NCBI RefSeq assembly: GCF_003711205.1
Contig: NZ_CP031013.1
Location: 124,001-188,000, forward strand
Length of the DNA stretch: 64,000 nucleotides
Direction of reading: 5' to 3'
From: Polaromonas sp. SP1
GTDB taxonomy: Bacteria > Pseudomonadota > Gammaproteobacteria > Burkholderiales > Burkholderiaceae_C
Part shown: positions 8,039-16,305 of the stretch, piece after piece
Layout of the letters: each line of letters begins with the position of its first letter
Position numbering within the stretch: the first letter of the stretch is position 1
Notes under the pieces: generated by a model
Seen by the model: the letters and a program-made list of their open reading frames with translations, nothing else
Told to the model about the DNA's origin: nothing
The model's database searches: none
Program-made: the position numbers and the translations under genes

Positions 8039-10135
8039 TTAAAAAGCGAGCTGTAAGCCCACCTTCAGGCTGCGCCCCGGCAGCGGCGCCTTCGGGAACG
8101 CCGTCGTCGTCAGCACCGATGCCGCGCTGTAGGCCAACTGGTTGGTCAGGTTGTCGACTTTGGCATACCAGAGGATGTGACTCACGCCCGCCTTCATGCG
8201 GTAGGTGGCCGCCAGGTTCCACAGCGTATAGGCCGATGTGGCGCGCTGCCCCGCTGCCACGCGGTTTTGCGCCACTGAATGGTCAAAGCCGATGCTGCTG
8301 CCCCACGGCCCGCTGGCCCAGATCAGGCTGGCGCCCAAACGTGCCGGCGCAATGCGTGGCAGCGGCTGGCCGTTGCTCAGGTTGGTGGCGCGCACCAGGT
8401 CGCCCCGCAAGGCCAGGTCCAGGCTGGAGGCGCCTTCGATCAAACGCACATTGCCGCTGGCCTCCAGCCCGACAAAGCGGGCGCGCACACCGGTGTACGC
8501 AAACTCCGGCAACAGGCTGTTGTCCGGGTTGGCATCGTCCACGCCGTCGCCGTCCAGGTCGGCCGGGTTGAGCGCGCCGTCTTCCTGGCCGTAGCTGTTG
8601 CCCGTGGCCAGCAGGCCGATGTAGTTTTTGAAGCGGTGCACATAGGCATTCGCGCTGAAGCTGTTGGCGCCGGACTTCCAGTTGGCGCCTATGTCCAGGC
8701 TGGTTGACTTTTCCTTGCCCAGCGTGGGGTCGCCGGTTTCCCAGGCCTTGGTGGCCACGTGCGGGCCTTGCGCAAAGAGTTCATAGTCCTTAGGCGCGCG
8801 CTCGGTGTAGGCGAGGTTGCTGGTGACTTGCCAGCCCGGCGCTGCATTCCACAAGGCGCCCAACGCATAGCTGTGCGGCGTGAAGTCGCGCGTCAACGAC
8901 GCAAAGCGCGCCACCAGCGGGTTGCCCAGCGACTCCACCTTCACCGACTCCAGCCGCCCGCCAAAGCTCAGCTTGCCCCAGCTCGTGGCGTATTCCTCAT
9001 ACGCAAACACCGCGTTCTGCGAGGTCTTGCTGTAGGGCGCAAACGCCTCGGCGCCGTCGGCCGAAAATTTGTTGTTCTCGGCCAGGAAGCCGATCACGCC
9101 TTCAAGATTGCCCAGGCGGGCATGGCGCGCCTCCAGCCGGAAGTCGCTGCCCTTGTTCTTGAACACCGTGCCGGGGTTGGGCCCTTCGAATTCGGTGTGC
9201 TGGTAGTCGGTGTGGCTCAACTGGCCCTTCACGCTCTGGATAAAACCACCCAGGTTGCGCATTTCGCCTTCCAGCGCCGCGCGATTGGACTTCATGTCGA
9301 TGGTCACGTCGTCTTCGGCCACCGTGCCGTAATTGCTGCGATACGTGCTGACGGACGCGCCGAGGTAGCCATGGTCAAAAAACACCGAGCCGCCGGCCGA
9401 GCCGCCGCGCACCTTGCTGTCTGAATTGCAGATGCGGTGGGTGATCGTATTGACGCCGCCCTTGCTGCAGGCCAGGTCGGTGGGCACTTTGACGTCGCCG
9501 GTCTCGCGGTTGAACACATCCACGTGCAGGGCGTAGCGCTTGTTGCCGCCTTCCAGCAGAACGCCGCTGCTTCTCTCGCGGTTGCCGGTGGCCAGGCCCA
9601 GGTCGACCTTGCCGCCTATGCCGCCTTTCTCGTCAAACAGCGGCTCCCGCGGGATGCGGTTGTCGATCACGTTGACCACGCCGCCCACCGCGCTGCCGCC
9701 GTACAGCAAAGCGCCGGGGCCGCGCAAGACTTCGATGCGCTCGATGCTGATCGGGTCGCTCGTGACGGCGTGGTCGTAACTCAGGCTGGACGCATCGAGC
9801 GTCGCGCCGCCGTTGCCCAGAATGCGGATGCGGTCGCCGTCCAGGCCGCGGATGATGGGCCGGCTGGCGTTGGGACCAAAGTAGGTGCTGCTCACGCCCG
9901 GCACGCCGTCCAGCGTTTCACCCAGCGTGGTTTTAGAGCGCAATAGCAGTCCAGCCCCCGAATACTGTGCGGCAGGCGCTATCAAATCAGTAGCGCCCAG
10001 CGGGTTGCCGGTGACGGTGACTTCTTTCAGGCTGGGGGCGGGCGCGGGTGCCGGTGCGGTGGTCTGGGCATTGGCCAGGCCGCAGGAAAGCGTTGCCGCA
10101 GCGCAAAGCGCGCGGCTGATAAAAGGTGGTTTCAT
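8039..10135 (-). CDS. TonB-dependent outer-membrane receptor, ZnuD-like
   Basis: 698-residue outer-membrane receptor. Residues 1-24 are a signal peptide (ending GLANAQ), followed by a Pro/Ala linker. The plug has GETLDGVPGVSSTYFGPNAS, RPIIRGLDGDRIRILGNGG and IERIEVLRGPGALLYGG, closest in pattern to ZnuD-type zinc receptors. The C-terminus ends in an aromatic beta-strand (GLQLAF). A loop near residue 530 contains DLDGDGVDDANPDN, a calcium-loop-like acidic motif. It is the last gene of the zinc-type cluster, 89 bases after the small His-rich protein. Residues about 46-64 are encoded by a palindromic element. Zinc as substrate is inferred from plug similarity and neighbours; another metal chelate remains possible. 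Confidence 0.88.
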   Translation of the reverse strand: MKPPFISRALCAAATLSCGLANAQTTAPAPAPAPSLKEVTVTGNPLGATDLIAPAAQYSGAGLLLRSKTTLGETLDGVPGVSSTYFGPNASRPIIRGLDGDRIRILGNGGATLDASSLSYDHAVTSDPISIERIEVLRGPGALLYGGSAVGGVVNVIDNRIPREPLFDEKGGIGGKVDLGLATGNRERSSGVLLEGGNKRYALHVDVFNRETGDVKVPTDLACSKGGVNTITHRICNSDSKVRGGSAGGSVFFDHGYLGASVSTYRSNYGTVAEDDVTIDMKSNRAALEGEMRNLGGFIQSVKGQLSHTDYQHTEFEGPNPGTVFKNKGSDFRLEARHARLGNLEGVIGFLAENNKFSADGAEAFAPYSKTSQNAVFAYEEYATSWGKLSFGGRLESVKVESLGNPLVARFASLTRDFTPHSYALGALWNAAPGWQVTSNLAYTERAPKDYELFAQGPHVATKAWETGDPTLGKEKSTSLDIGANWKSGANSFSANAYVHRFKNYIGLLATGNSYGQEDGALNPADLDGDGVDDANPDNSLLPEFAYTGVRARFVGLEASGNVRLIEGASSLDLALRGDLVRATNLSNGQPLPRIAPARLGASLIWASGPWGSSIGFDHSVAQNRVAAGQRATSAYTLWNLAATYRMKAGVSHILWYAKVDNLTNQLAYSAASVLTTTAFPKAPLPGRSLKVGLQLAF
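9946..9998 (+). repeat. Palindromic element inside the TonB receptor gene
   Basis: Plus strand: gtccAGCCC, 18 bases, then GCTATcaaatcagTAGC. It lies between signal peptide and plug, a tolerant linker. The gene strand reads it as ATDLIAPAAQYSGAGLLL. See the finding on in-frame copies. Confidence 0.65.
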
Positions 10136-10224
10136 GATGACTCGCTGAATCGGGGAGCCGAAAAAATCGGCAAAAGCAAAGCTGCGCCCGGCCTGCTGGC
10201 CAGCGCGTAGCAACCTTGGAAAAA

Positions 10225-10632
10225 TCAGCGAGTGGAAGGCGGGCCGCGCGCGTCAAACAACGCTGCCCAGCGGGCGAGTGCTTCGCCGCGGGAGATATCG
10301 AATGCCACCGTGCACAGCACCAGCGGCAAACTCAGCATGGGCAGAACGGGGGCTGCGTGGCCCTGGCTGGCTTGATCGAAAAGGCGGCAATCCGAATCGC
10401 CGCCGTGGGAAGAAAACAGCGACGCCAGCCAGTCGCCGTGCTCATCGTTTGCCGTGGATAAGTGATCGTGGTCGTGATGAACCTGCGCAAGGTGCGCAAC
10501 CGTCGCCTTGTCATGCCGATGCGCCTGCGGCCCATGCACCACACCATGCATCAGCCCCAGCAGTTGCGCCAGCAGCAGCGCGGCTGCCAGCAGCCAGACC
10601 AGTGCAAAGCCGGCGCGCTTGGGGGCGCTCAC
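10225..10632 (-). CDS. Small His/Asp/Cys-rich membrane-anchored protein, putative metal-binding
   Basis: About 135 residues from a GTG start at 10632 (Ser-Ala-Pro-Lys-Arg follow). One N-terminal hydrophobic helix (FALVWLLAAALLLAQLLGL) is followed by a His-rich stretch (MHGVVHGPQAHRHD, VHHDHDHLS) and then WLASLFSSHGGDSDCRLFD, a conserved-looking block seen in DUF2946-like small proteins. A second hydrophobic segment ends the protein. The His clusters suggest periplasmic metal binding, in keeping with the surrounding zinc-type genes. An open frame continues upstream to 11019, but it is Arg/Pro-rich and runs through inverted repeats, so I do not count it as coding. Confidence 0.65.
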   Translation of the reverse strand: MSAPKRAGFALVWLLAAALLLAQLLGLMHGVVHGPQAHRHDKATVAHLAQVHHDHDHLSTANDEHGDWLASLFSSHGGDSDCRLFDQASQGHAAPVLPMLSLPLVLCTVAFDISRGEALARWAALFDARGPPSTR

Positions 10633-10998
10633 AAAACCCAGCGAAGCGGTCCTGGTTAGGAGCCTGGGCAGCGGCAAGCGGGGCCTGCGCCGGCGCGCTG
10701 CCAGGGCTAGGCAAGGCGCCAGTGAGGCCGTGTGGTCAGCCACACAACGATCTGGCAACGCCGCATAGGCCTGACAGCGCACCGGCCCGAAGGGTTGAGC
10801 CTGAAAGGGGCGCATGCGGCGTTGCAAATGCTCGCCGGGTATCAACCCGGCTGCGCTTTGCGCCTTGCCTGCGCCCCTTTCAGGCTCAACGCAGACCCCG
10901 CTTGCCGCTGCCCAGGCTCCTAAGCGCGTCGCCGCAGACAGTGCTACAGCACGGCAAGGCGGCGCAACAACGCCAGGAGGGTTTTGTGAGCGCCCCCG
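10621..10998. repeat. Nested long inverted repeats between two zinc-cluster genes
   Basis: The 367-base gap 10633-10999 is built of inverted pairs. Outer arms: gggggcgctcacaaaaccc (10621-10639) and its exact reverse complement at 10979-10997; the left arm includes the GTG start of the small His-rich gene. Middle arms: TTAGGAGCCTGGGCAGCGGC (from 10656) against the complement ending at 10922, continuing for about 33 bases with one mismatch. Inner arms: ttgagcctgaaaggggcgca (10794-10813), exact complement at 10869-10888. A small hairpin ccgggt-atca-acccgg lies at 10836-10851. No gene is evident inside. Confidence 0.8.
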
Positions 10999-10999
10999 C

Positions 11000-11587
11000 T
11001 TACTTGACGCTGGTGGCATCCGTAATCCGGTAATACAGCCCGTAAGAATCGTCGTTCAGCACCAGGAAGCGCCCCTCCACCACCACCGGCTCCATGCTGT
11101 ATTTCACCGGCGTTTTGGTTTTGACTTCGACCATGCTTTCAGGCCCGCCGGGCAGGCAGAAGGCGCAGGTCAGCGGCACCGACGAGAGCAAAAAATGCTT
11201 TTGCTTTTCGCCCGGGTCCAGCGGCATCATGAAGCCCTGGATGCGCTGCGTCTTCTGGTTCAGCGCCATCTGCTCGAGGTTGAAGACCGGCAGAATGCGG
11301 TTCTTTTCGGTTTTGGTTTTCACCGCCGTCAGCACCGACCAGGGCACCACGTCCGTACGCGCCGCCAGCGGCGGAAACGGGCTGTTGGCGCCATGCACAC
11401 CCGCACCCTGCCCCACCGGCAAATCAAAACCCGGCGCGGTAGCGCCCGGCTTTGCACCAGCGGGCGCCGGTGCAATCGGTGACGACAGCGTTTGCGCCTG
11501 CAGGCCGGCAACCGCCAGCAACGCGCCGCAGGCCAGTGCCTGCTTCAGGCCACTGACATTGACTATGTGTGCGTGAAGAGATGTCAT
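11000..11587 (-). CDS. DUF3299 domain periplasmic protein
   Basis: 195-residue exported protein (hydrophobic signal ACGALLAVAGLQAQ). The DUF3299 core is clear: QRIQGFMMPLDPGEKQKHFL, then LSSVPLTCAFCLPGGPESMV with a CxxC-like pair. DUF3299 proteins recur next to FtsX-like permease/ATPase pairs under Zur control; the Pseudomonas aeruginosa PA4063-PA4066 operon is the example I recall. Biochemical role unknown. It follows the small Cys/His protein by 31 bases. Confidence 0.82.
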   Translation of the reverse strand: MTSLHAHIVNVSGLKQALACGALLAVAGLQAQTLSSPIAPAPAGAKPGATAPGFDLPVGQGAGVHGANSPFPPLAARTDVVPWSVLTAVKTKTEKNRILPVFNLEQMALNQKTQRIQGFMMPLDPGEKQKHFLLSSVPLTCAFCLPGGPESMVEVKTKTPVKYSMEPVVVEGRFLVLNDDSYGLYYRITDATSVK

Positions 11588-11618
11588 GCGGTGCTCCGAA
11601 AGGAAAGGGACAGCCGTC

Positions 11619-11903
11619 TCAGTGGACGTGTTTCATCCCGCAGTATTTACCGACCGCCAGCCCTTTGCAAGCGGCCTGCAATTCCTTCATGCAGACGTCT
11701 TCTTTCTTGCCGGACTCCAGGCATTTTGCCGCGCCTTCGTGCGCGGTGGCCAGGGCGCGGTGGCGCTGGACGTCTTCCTTGGTTTCCTTGTCGGTGTGCT
11801 GCGCGTGGGCCAGGGAAAAGGTCGCGCTCAGCGCCAGGGCGGCAAAGGCGGCCAGGATGGGCGAGACGGTGAGGAATTTTTTGACGGAACGATGGCTTGT
11901 CAT
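11619..11903 (-). CDS. Small exported Cys/His protein of the zinc-type cluster
   Basis: 94-residue protein from the ATG at 11903. A signal peptide (hydrophobic ILAAFAALALSATFSLAHAQ) leaves a mature part of about 60 residues with four cysteines (AAKCLES, DVCMKE, AACKGL, YCGMKH) and a terminal HVH. Two disulfides or a metal site are both possible. No family recognised. It starts only 7 bases after the permease stop and is therefore surely cotranscribed with the transporter. Confidence 0.72.
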   Translation of the reverse strand: MTSHRSVKKFLTVSPILAAFAALALSATFSLAHAQHTDKETKEDVQRHRALATAHEGAAKCLESGKKEDVCMKELQAACKGLAVGKYCGMKHVH

Positions 11904-11910
11904 AACGGGA

Positions 11911-13122
11911 TTACCTTGATTGGAGAAGTTCAAACACACTGACCCGGTAGGCCTCCCAGGCGGGCAGCAGCGCAGACGCCAGCGCCACCCCGAAAGCCAG
12001 TACCGGCACACTCACCAGTTCGACCGGCCACGACAGCGCACCGATCAACACGGATTTTTCAAGCTGCAGCGCCCAGGCCAGCAGCGCCGTCAGGCCCTGG
12101 CCGGCCAGCACGCCCAGCAGGGTCGCCAGCAACGCCAGCCACAAGGCCTCGCACAACAGCAGGCCGGCCACCTTGGCGGGCGGTGCGCCCAGCATGCGCA
12201 GCAGCGCCAGGTCGGCCCGGCGCTCGCGCACGGCGCCCCACAGCGCGATAAACACACTCAGGCCCGCCGTCAGCAGCAACACCCCGGCCAGCGCGCGCAG
12301 CACATCGGTGCCCACGCCCACCATGCTCAGGAGGCGTGTGATCTCCAGCGCCGGTGCGGCGGCCTGCATCTCGGTGCTGCTGTTGATGTAGCGCGGAAAC
12401 GTCACCGCCGCCAGCGGCGATTTGTATTGAATGAGCGCCAGCGTGATTTCGCGGTCTTCTTCCAGCACCTTGCGGTCGTCGTCGTCCAGCGCGGTGTCGG
12501 TCTCATGCACCTGCCAGACGGACTCGGTGGCCGTCAGCACCAGGCGGTCGAGCACGGTGTGGCTGTCGGCCAGGATGCCCGACACCACATAGGGGCTCAG
12601 CTTGTGCTCTTCGCCGCCTCCACCATTTCCACCCAGGCCGTGCGTGCCGGCAAAGCTGTCGCCCACTTTGATACCGGTTTGCCGCGCCACCTGCGCGCCG
12701 ACCACCGCCTGCATGGGCCGGGCCCACAGCGTGCCCTGCGCCAGTTGCGCGTCGTAGTGGCTGATGTAGTCGGGTGTGGTGCCCACGATGCGGTAGCCGC
12801 GAAAGCTGTCGCCCAGGCTGATCGGGATGATCCTGGCCACCTGCGGATTCGCCTCGAGTGCCTTCACCGCCGCCAGCGGCACATTGCCCGTCGGCGCGTC
12901 GAGGTGAAACACGCCCGACAGAATCAGCTGCATCGGGCTGCCCTTGGCACCCACCACCACGTCGATGCCGGCGACGTCGCGCTCAAAGGCCTGGCTGATC
13001 TGGTGGCTGACCAGCAGCAAGAAGGTAATTGATGCCAGCCCGAGGCTGAGCAGCAATAAATTCAGCGCCGCCGCCAGAGGCCGCGACCACAGGTAACGCC
13101 AGGCAAATGCTATCGTTTTCAT
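11911..13122 (-). CDS. FtsX/MacB-like ABC transporter permease
   Basis: 403-residue permease with the four-helix FtsX layout: one helix near residues 17-40 ([20 protein letters not shown]), a large periplasmic domain ([19 protein letters not shown] onward, with a His/Gly/Glu loop [14 protein letters not shown]), and three C-terminal helices ([52 protein letters not shown]). Its ATG overlaps the ATPase stop (ATGA), and the start codon lies inside a palindrome shared with a repeat family. Such permeases do mechanotransmission or lipoprotein/peptide handling rather than simple solute uptake; a role in zinc response is inferred from context. Confidence 0.88.
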   Translation of the reverse strand: MKTIAFAWRYLWSRPLAAALNLLLLSLGLASITFLLLVSHQISQAFERDVAGIDVVVGAKGSPMQLILSGVFHLDAPTGNVPLAAVKALEANPQVARIIPISLGDSFRGYRIVGTTPDYISHYDAQLAQGTLWARPMQAVVGAQVARQTGIKVGDSFAGTHGLGGNGGGGEEHKLSPYVVSGILADSHTVLDRLVLTATESVWQVHETDTALDDDDRKVLEEDREITLALIQYKSPLAAVTFPRYINSSTEMQAAAPALEITRLLSMVGVGTDVLRALAGVLLLTAGLSVFIALWGAVRERRADLALLRMLGAPPAKVAGLLLCEALWLALLATLLGVLAGQGLTALLAWALQLEKSVLIGALSWPVELVSVPVLAFGVALASALLPAWEAYRVSVFELLQSR

Positions 13123-13130
13123 AGCGAACT
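13106..13130 (+). repeat. Palindromic half-element at the ATPase/permease junction
   Basis: tGCTATcgttttcATAGCg is the second hairpin of the window-wide element, without the GGGCT..AGCCC part. It supplies the TGA of the ATPase gene and the ATG of the permease gene. Confidence 0.45.
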
Positions 13131-13775
13131 ACCCATGATCTGTATGGACTGCAGGCCTTTTTTATCCTTAAAGAACTCAGCCACGCGCGCATCGTGCGTG
13201 GCAATCACCAGCGTGGCGCCCTCCCGGCTGGCCGCGGCTTGCAGCAGGCCGAGCGAGGCACGCGCCGCATCGTCATCCAGGCTGGCCGTCGGCTCGTCCG
13301 CCAGGATCACGCGGGGCTTGAGCAGCACCGCCCGCGCCAGCGCTACGCGCTGCGCCTGCCCGCCGGAGAGTTGTGAAGGTTTGCGTCCTGCCAGCGCCCG
13401 CACATCCAGCGCGTCCAGCGCCTCGGCAATGCGGCCCTCATCGGCCGGCTGGCCGGCTGCCCACTGCGCCATGGCCAGGTTGCCATGCACCGTCAGCGCC
13501 GCACTGAGATGCAGTTTTTGCGGCAAAAAGCCGATGGCCTGCGCGCGCCAGGCATCGCCCGCACGCGCGCCCAGTGCCTTGATGGACTGTCCCGCCACCG
13601 TGATGTCGCCTTCCGCCGGCGCCAGCAAACCGGCGGCCAGCGCCAGCCAGGTCGACTTGCCCGAGCCCGATGCGCCGCGCAGCAGCAGCGTGCCGCCCTG
13701 CGCCACATCCACGTCCGCAAAGCGCAGCGTGGGGCCGTTGGCGTAGCGGTAAGCCAGCTGGCGCGTGCTGATCAT
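13119..13775 (-). CDS. LolD-like ABC transporter ATP-binding protein
   Basis: 218-residue ATPase partner of the FtsX-like permease. Walker A is [10 protein letters not shown] (K40), the signature [14 protein letters not shown], Walker [14 protein letters not shown], and the switch His is in [10 protein letters not shown]. Start chosen at the ATG at 13775, which overlaps the regulator's TGA (ATGA); a longer frame upstream is just the regulator gene read out of frame. Tight coupling with regulator and permease indicates one operon. Confidence 0.92.
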   Translation of the reverse strand: MISTRQLAYRYANGPTLRFADVDVAQGGTLLLRGASGSGKSTWLALAAGLLAPAEGDITVAGQSIKALGARAGDAWRAQAIGFLPQKLHLSAALTVHGNLAMAQWAAGQPADEGRIAEALDALDVRALAGRKPSQLSGGQAQRVALARAVLLKPRVILADEPTASLDDDAARASLGLLQAAASREGATLVIATHDARVAEFFKDKKGLQSIQIMGSSL

Positions 13776-14344
13776 GAAGAAGCCGCGCCCGGTGCGCCGG
13801 TGGCGCAATCGGCACATACGCCGCGCACCGCAAAGTCCATGCTCATGCCCTGGTAGCCCAGCGCCTTCAAGGCTTCCAGCGCGGTTTGCGCGGCGCGCTC
13901 CAGGTCTTTGGCGCTGGCCTTGAGCGCGCCCGAGCGCTTGCCTGACAACGCGCCCGACAGCGGACTGTCGCGATGGCAGCTCTGGCATTCAAAATGCGGA
14001 ATCGCATGCACGCTGCTGGGCATGGCCTGGTAGCGCCGCACGCGGTTGGCATCAACCCGACACAGCAGTAAACCGACCTGCGTGAGCCGGTCGATCAGGC
14101 GGTACAGCGTGACGCGGTCCAGCGCCGGCTCGGCATCGTCAGCCAGCGCCGCCTGCAACTGCGCGTGGGTGTAGCTGGTGTCAGGGTGCGCCAGCAGCCA
14201 GCCCAACACCAGCCGCGCCGCCGCCGTGCGGCGCAGGCCGTGGGCGGATAAAAGCGTGTCGATCGGATCGAGTTTGGCGTCACTGGCTACATGGCTTGCG
14301 CTGCGCTTGCGACTGCGACTGCTGGAGGACGAAACTGCGGGCAT
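13772..14344 (-). CDS. zur: Fur family transcriptional regulator, probable Zur
   Basis: 190-residue Fur-superfamily repressor. After a Ser/Arg-rich start, the winged helix runs from LLSAHGLRRTAAARLVLGWL to DRVTLYRLIDRLTQVGLLL. The structural zinc site has both Cys pairs: FECQSCH (C120, C123) and GVCADC (C177, C180). The dimerisation region carries an extra Lys/Ala-rich insert. AGGAAG lies nine bases before the ATG. Being first in an operon with metal-type transport genes, and preceded by a double dyad, it is more likely Zur than Fur; that is inference. Confidence 0.78.
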   Translation of the reverse strand: MPAVSSSSSRSRKRSASHVASDAKLDPIDTLLSAHGLRRTAAARLVLGWLLAHPDTSYTHAQLQAALADDAEPALDRVTLYRLIDRLTQVGLLLCRVDANRVRRYQAMPSSVHAIPHFECQSCHRDSPLSGALSGKRSGALKASAKDLERAAQTALEALKALGYQGMSMDFAVRGVCADCATGAPGAASS

Positions 14345-14369
14345 GGAGGTGAGCTTCCTGAGCCGGTAA

Positions 14370-14414
14370 TAACGCAACCGGGTTGCAACACTATACCGCA
14401 ACCAGATTGCGTTA
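14370..14414. promoter_or_regulatory. Double-dyad operator, likely Zur binding site
   Basis: Two 13-base dyads, GCAACCgGGTTGC (14374-14386) and GCAACCaGATTGC (14398-14410), have centres 24 bases apart. Together they form a larger symmetry: TAACGCAA (14370-14377) mirrors TTGCGTTA (14407-14414). A TATAGT between the dyads on the minus strand could be the -10 of the regulator operon, so binding would block it. The divergent gene at 14537 may also respond. Confidence 0.6.
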
Positions 14415-14536
14415 GTGGTTTATTTTCCGCGAACGAACGGGGCTCATGCGCCACTGTCAAGATCGCCGCTTTGCGAAAAAAGCCAGCACGCAAAGACCCG
14501 CTTCAGGCCTCTAGCGAATCGCTGTATAACCAAACC

Positions 14537-15544
14537 ATGAACGCCACAACCACCGCCGGCGCATTGCCCATGACACAAAACCACCCCACCCACCTGCGCA
14601 GCCACACCTTCCACGGCCTGGCGCCCGGCCCGCGTTTGCTCGTCACCGGCGCCGTGCACGGCAACGAAACCTGCGGCACGCAGGCCATCGCCCAACTGCT
14701 GGAAGAGATAGACAAAGGCCAGCTCGGCATCGAGCGCGGCACGGTGACGTTTGTACCCATCACCAATCCACTGGCCTACCAGCTCAAGCAGCGCATGGGG
14801 GACCGCAATCTCAACCGCAACATGGCACCCAGTGCGATCCCGCAGGATTTTGAGGACCGCATTGCCAATGTGTTGTGCCCGCTGCTGGATGCGCATGATG
14901 TTCTGCTGGACCTGCACTCCTTTCACACCGGCGGCGCGCCGTTTGTGATGATCGGCCCGCAAAACAACCACGGCCCGCTGGAGCCCTTTGCCCATGCGGT
15001 CGAGGAAATGCAGCTGGCGCTGCACACCGGGCCGCACCGCATCGTCGAAGGCTGGCTGGACACCTATTCGCGCGGCGTGAAACGGCGCGCGGAAGCTGCA
15101 AGCGCTTCAACGGCGAGCGACCGGGCGCAAACGCTGGTGACCGACCCGAACTACGGTGTTGGCACGACCGAATACATGCGCTCTCGCGGCGGCTACGGCG
15201 TGACGCTGGAATGCGGCCAGCACGACGACCCGCAGGCGGTGCAGGTGGCGCGGCACGCGATTTTGCAAACGCTGGGCTTGCTGGGCCTGATCGCGCAGCC
15301 GCCGGCGCCGGAGCCGGCCGAACGCGAGATCCTGCGGCTGGTCGACGTGATGGACAAGGGTCACGCGGGCGACACCTTCAGCCGCGAATGGCGCAGCTTT
15401 GACGCCGTCAAGCGCGGCGAGGTCATCGGCACGCGCCACGGGGGCGAGGCCGTCACCGCGCCGGCCGACGGCTTTGTGGTGTTCCCCAACCCGCGGGGTG
15501 AAGTCGGCCAGGAGTGGTTTTATTTCGCGCAGCGGCGGGTTTGA
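14537..15544 (+). CDS. Succinylglutamate desuccinylase/aspartoacylase family hydrolase
   Basis: 335-residue zinc carboxypeptidase-fold deacylase. The first two zinc ligands are in TGAVHGNETCG (H41, E44) and the third in LLDLHSFHTGG. RMGDRNLNRNM is the substrate-carboxylate Arg/Asn block, and GVTLECGQHDDP contains the catalytic Glu. The family removes acyl groups from N-acyl amino acids or related compounds; the exact substrate is not readable. It is divergent from the zur operon across the double dyad, which fits a zinc-dependent enzyme but proves nothing. A terminator follows. Confidence 0.82.
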   Translation: MNATTTAGALPMTQNHPTHLRSHTFHGLAPGPRLLVTGAVHGNETCGTQAIAQLLEEIDKGQLGIERGTVTFVPITNPLAYQLKQRMGDRNLNRNMAPSAIPQDFEDRIANVLCPLLDAHDVLLDLHSFHTGGAPFVMIGPQNNHGPLEPFAHAVEEMQLALHTGPHRIVEGWLDTYSRGVKRRAEAASASTASDRAQTLVTDPNYGVGTTEYMRSRGGYGVTLECGQHDDPQAVQVARHAILQTLGLLGLIAQPPAPEPAEREILRLVDVMDKGHAGDTFSREWRSFDAVKRGEVIGTRHGGEAVTAPADGFVVFPNPRGEVGQEWFYFAQRRV

Positions 15545-15565
15545 GGCCGGCTTGAGGCGGGCAAC

Positions 15566-15592
15566 AAAAAAGGGCCCTGAAAGGCCTTTTTA
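15566..15592 (+). terminator. Rho-independent terminator
   Basis: aaaaaaGGGCCctgaaaGGCCttttt, 22 bases after the desuccinylase-family stop, with A and T tracts on both sides. It probably serves both this gene and converging msrA. Confidence 0.75.
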
Positions 15593-15600
15593 TATAAAAA

Positions 15601-15652
15601 TGGGCTCCAGCCCAATTCCCGCATACACCAGTAGCTATCAAATCGATAGCAA
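15601..15652 (+). repeat. Palindromic element, intergenic copy A
   Basis: tGGGCTccAGCCCa, 17 bases, then AGCTATcaaatcgATAGC (15633-15650). It lies between the terminator and the end of msrA. Confidence 0.75.
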
Positions 15653-15661
15653 ATCCGCAGA

Positions 15662-16201
15662 TCAGTCCTTCACCCTCGACGCAAACGTCTTGCGGAATTT
15701 ATCGACCTTGGGGCCGACCACAAACGCGCAGTAACCCTGGTTGGGGTTGTTCTCAAAGTAGTCCTGGTGGTAGTCCTCGGCGGGCCAGTAGTTTTGCAGC
15801 GGCAGCACCTCGGTCACGATGGGCTTGCCGAAGGTCTTGTCCTGGCTGACGTCGCGGATGAAGCCGTCGATGACTTCTTTTTGCTCGGGCGTTGAGTAAT
15901 AGATGCCGCTGCGGTATTGCGTGCCGGCGTCGTTGCCCTGGCGGTTCAGGCTGGTCGGGTCGTGGATGACGAAAAAAATCTCCAGGATTTCCTTGAGCGT
16001 GATCTCGGCCGGGTCGTAGGTGAGCTTGACCACTTCATTGCTGCCGGTGCGGCCCGAGCACACCTCTTCATAGCTGGGCCGCGCGGCCTGGCCGTTGCTG
16101 TAGCCGGACTCGACGTCGGTGACGCCGCGCACCTTGACGTAAACGGCTTCGGTGCACCAGAAGCAGCCGCCGCCGAGGGTGATGGTTTGGGATGAGGACA
16201 T
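15662..16201 (-). CDS. msrA: Peptide-methionine (S)-S-oxide reductase MsrA
   Basis: 179-residue repair enzyme reducing methionine-S-sulfoxide in proteins. The active site GGGCFWCTE (catalytic C13) is at the N-terminus, and the family blocks GYSNG, YEEVCSGRTGSNEVV, DPTSLNRQGNDAGTQYRSGI and YHQDYFENNPNQGYC are all present. It has the length of a free-standing cytoplasmic MsrA. It stands alone here. Confidence 0.96.
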   Translation of the reverse strand: MSSSQTITLGGGCFWCTEAVYVKVRGVTDVESGYSNGQAARPSYEEVCSGRTGSNEVVKLTYDPAEITLKEILEIFFVIHDPTSLNRQGNDAGTQYRSGIYYSTPEQKEVIDGFIRDVSQDKTFGKPIVTEVLPLQNYWPAEDYHQDYFENNPNQGYCAFVVGPKVDKFRKTFASRVKD

Positions 16202-16305
16202 GAAATCTCCGCTTGAAAACCGTTAGTCGGAAAGCGAGCGGTCATCTTACGCCGCAGCCTGCGCGGCTGCCCTGCGTGCGCTGCTTGCCCCTGCGGCAGG
16301 CCGGC

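Noticed and set aside
10633..11019. Upstream extension of the small His-rich protein to 264 residues
   Set aside because: The added residues are Arg/Pro/Ala-rich and encoded by inverted repeats; the natural protein starts near the GTG before its membrane helix.
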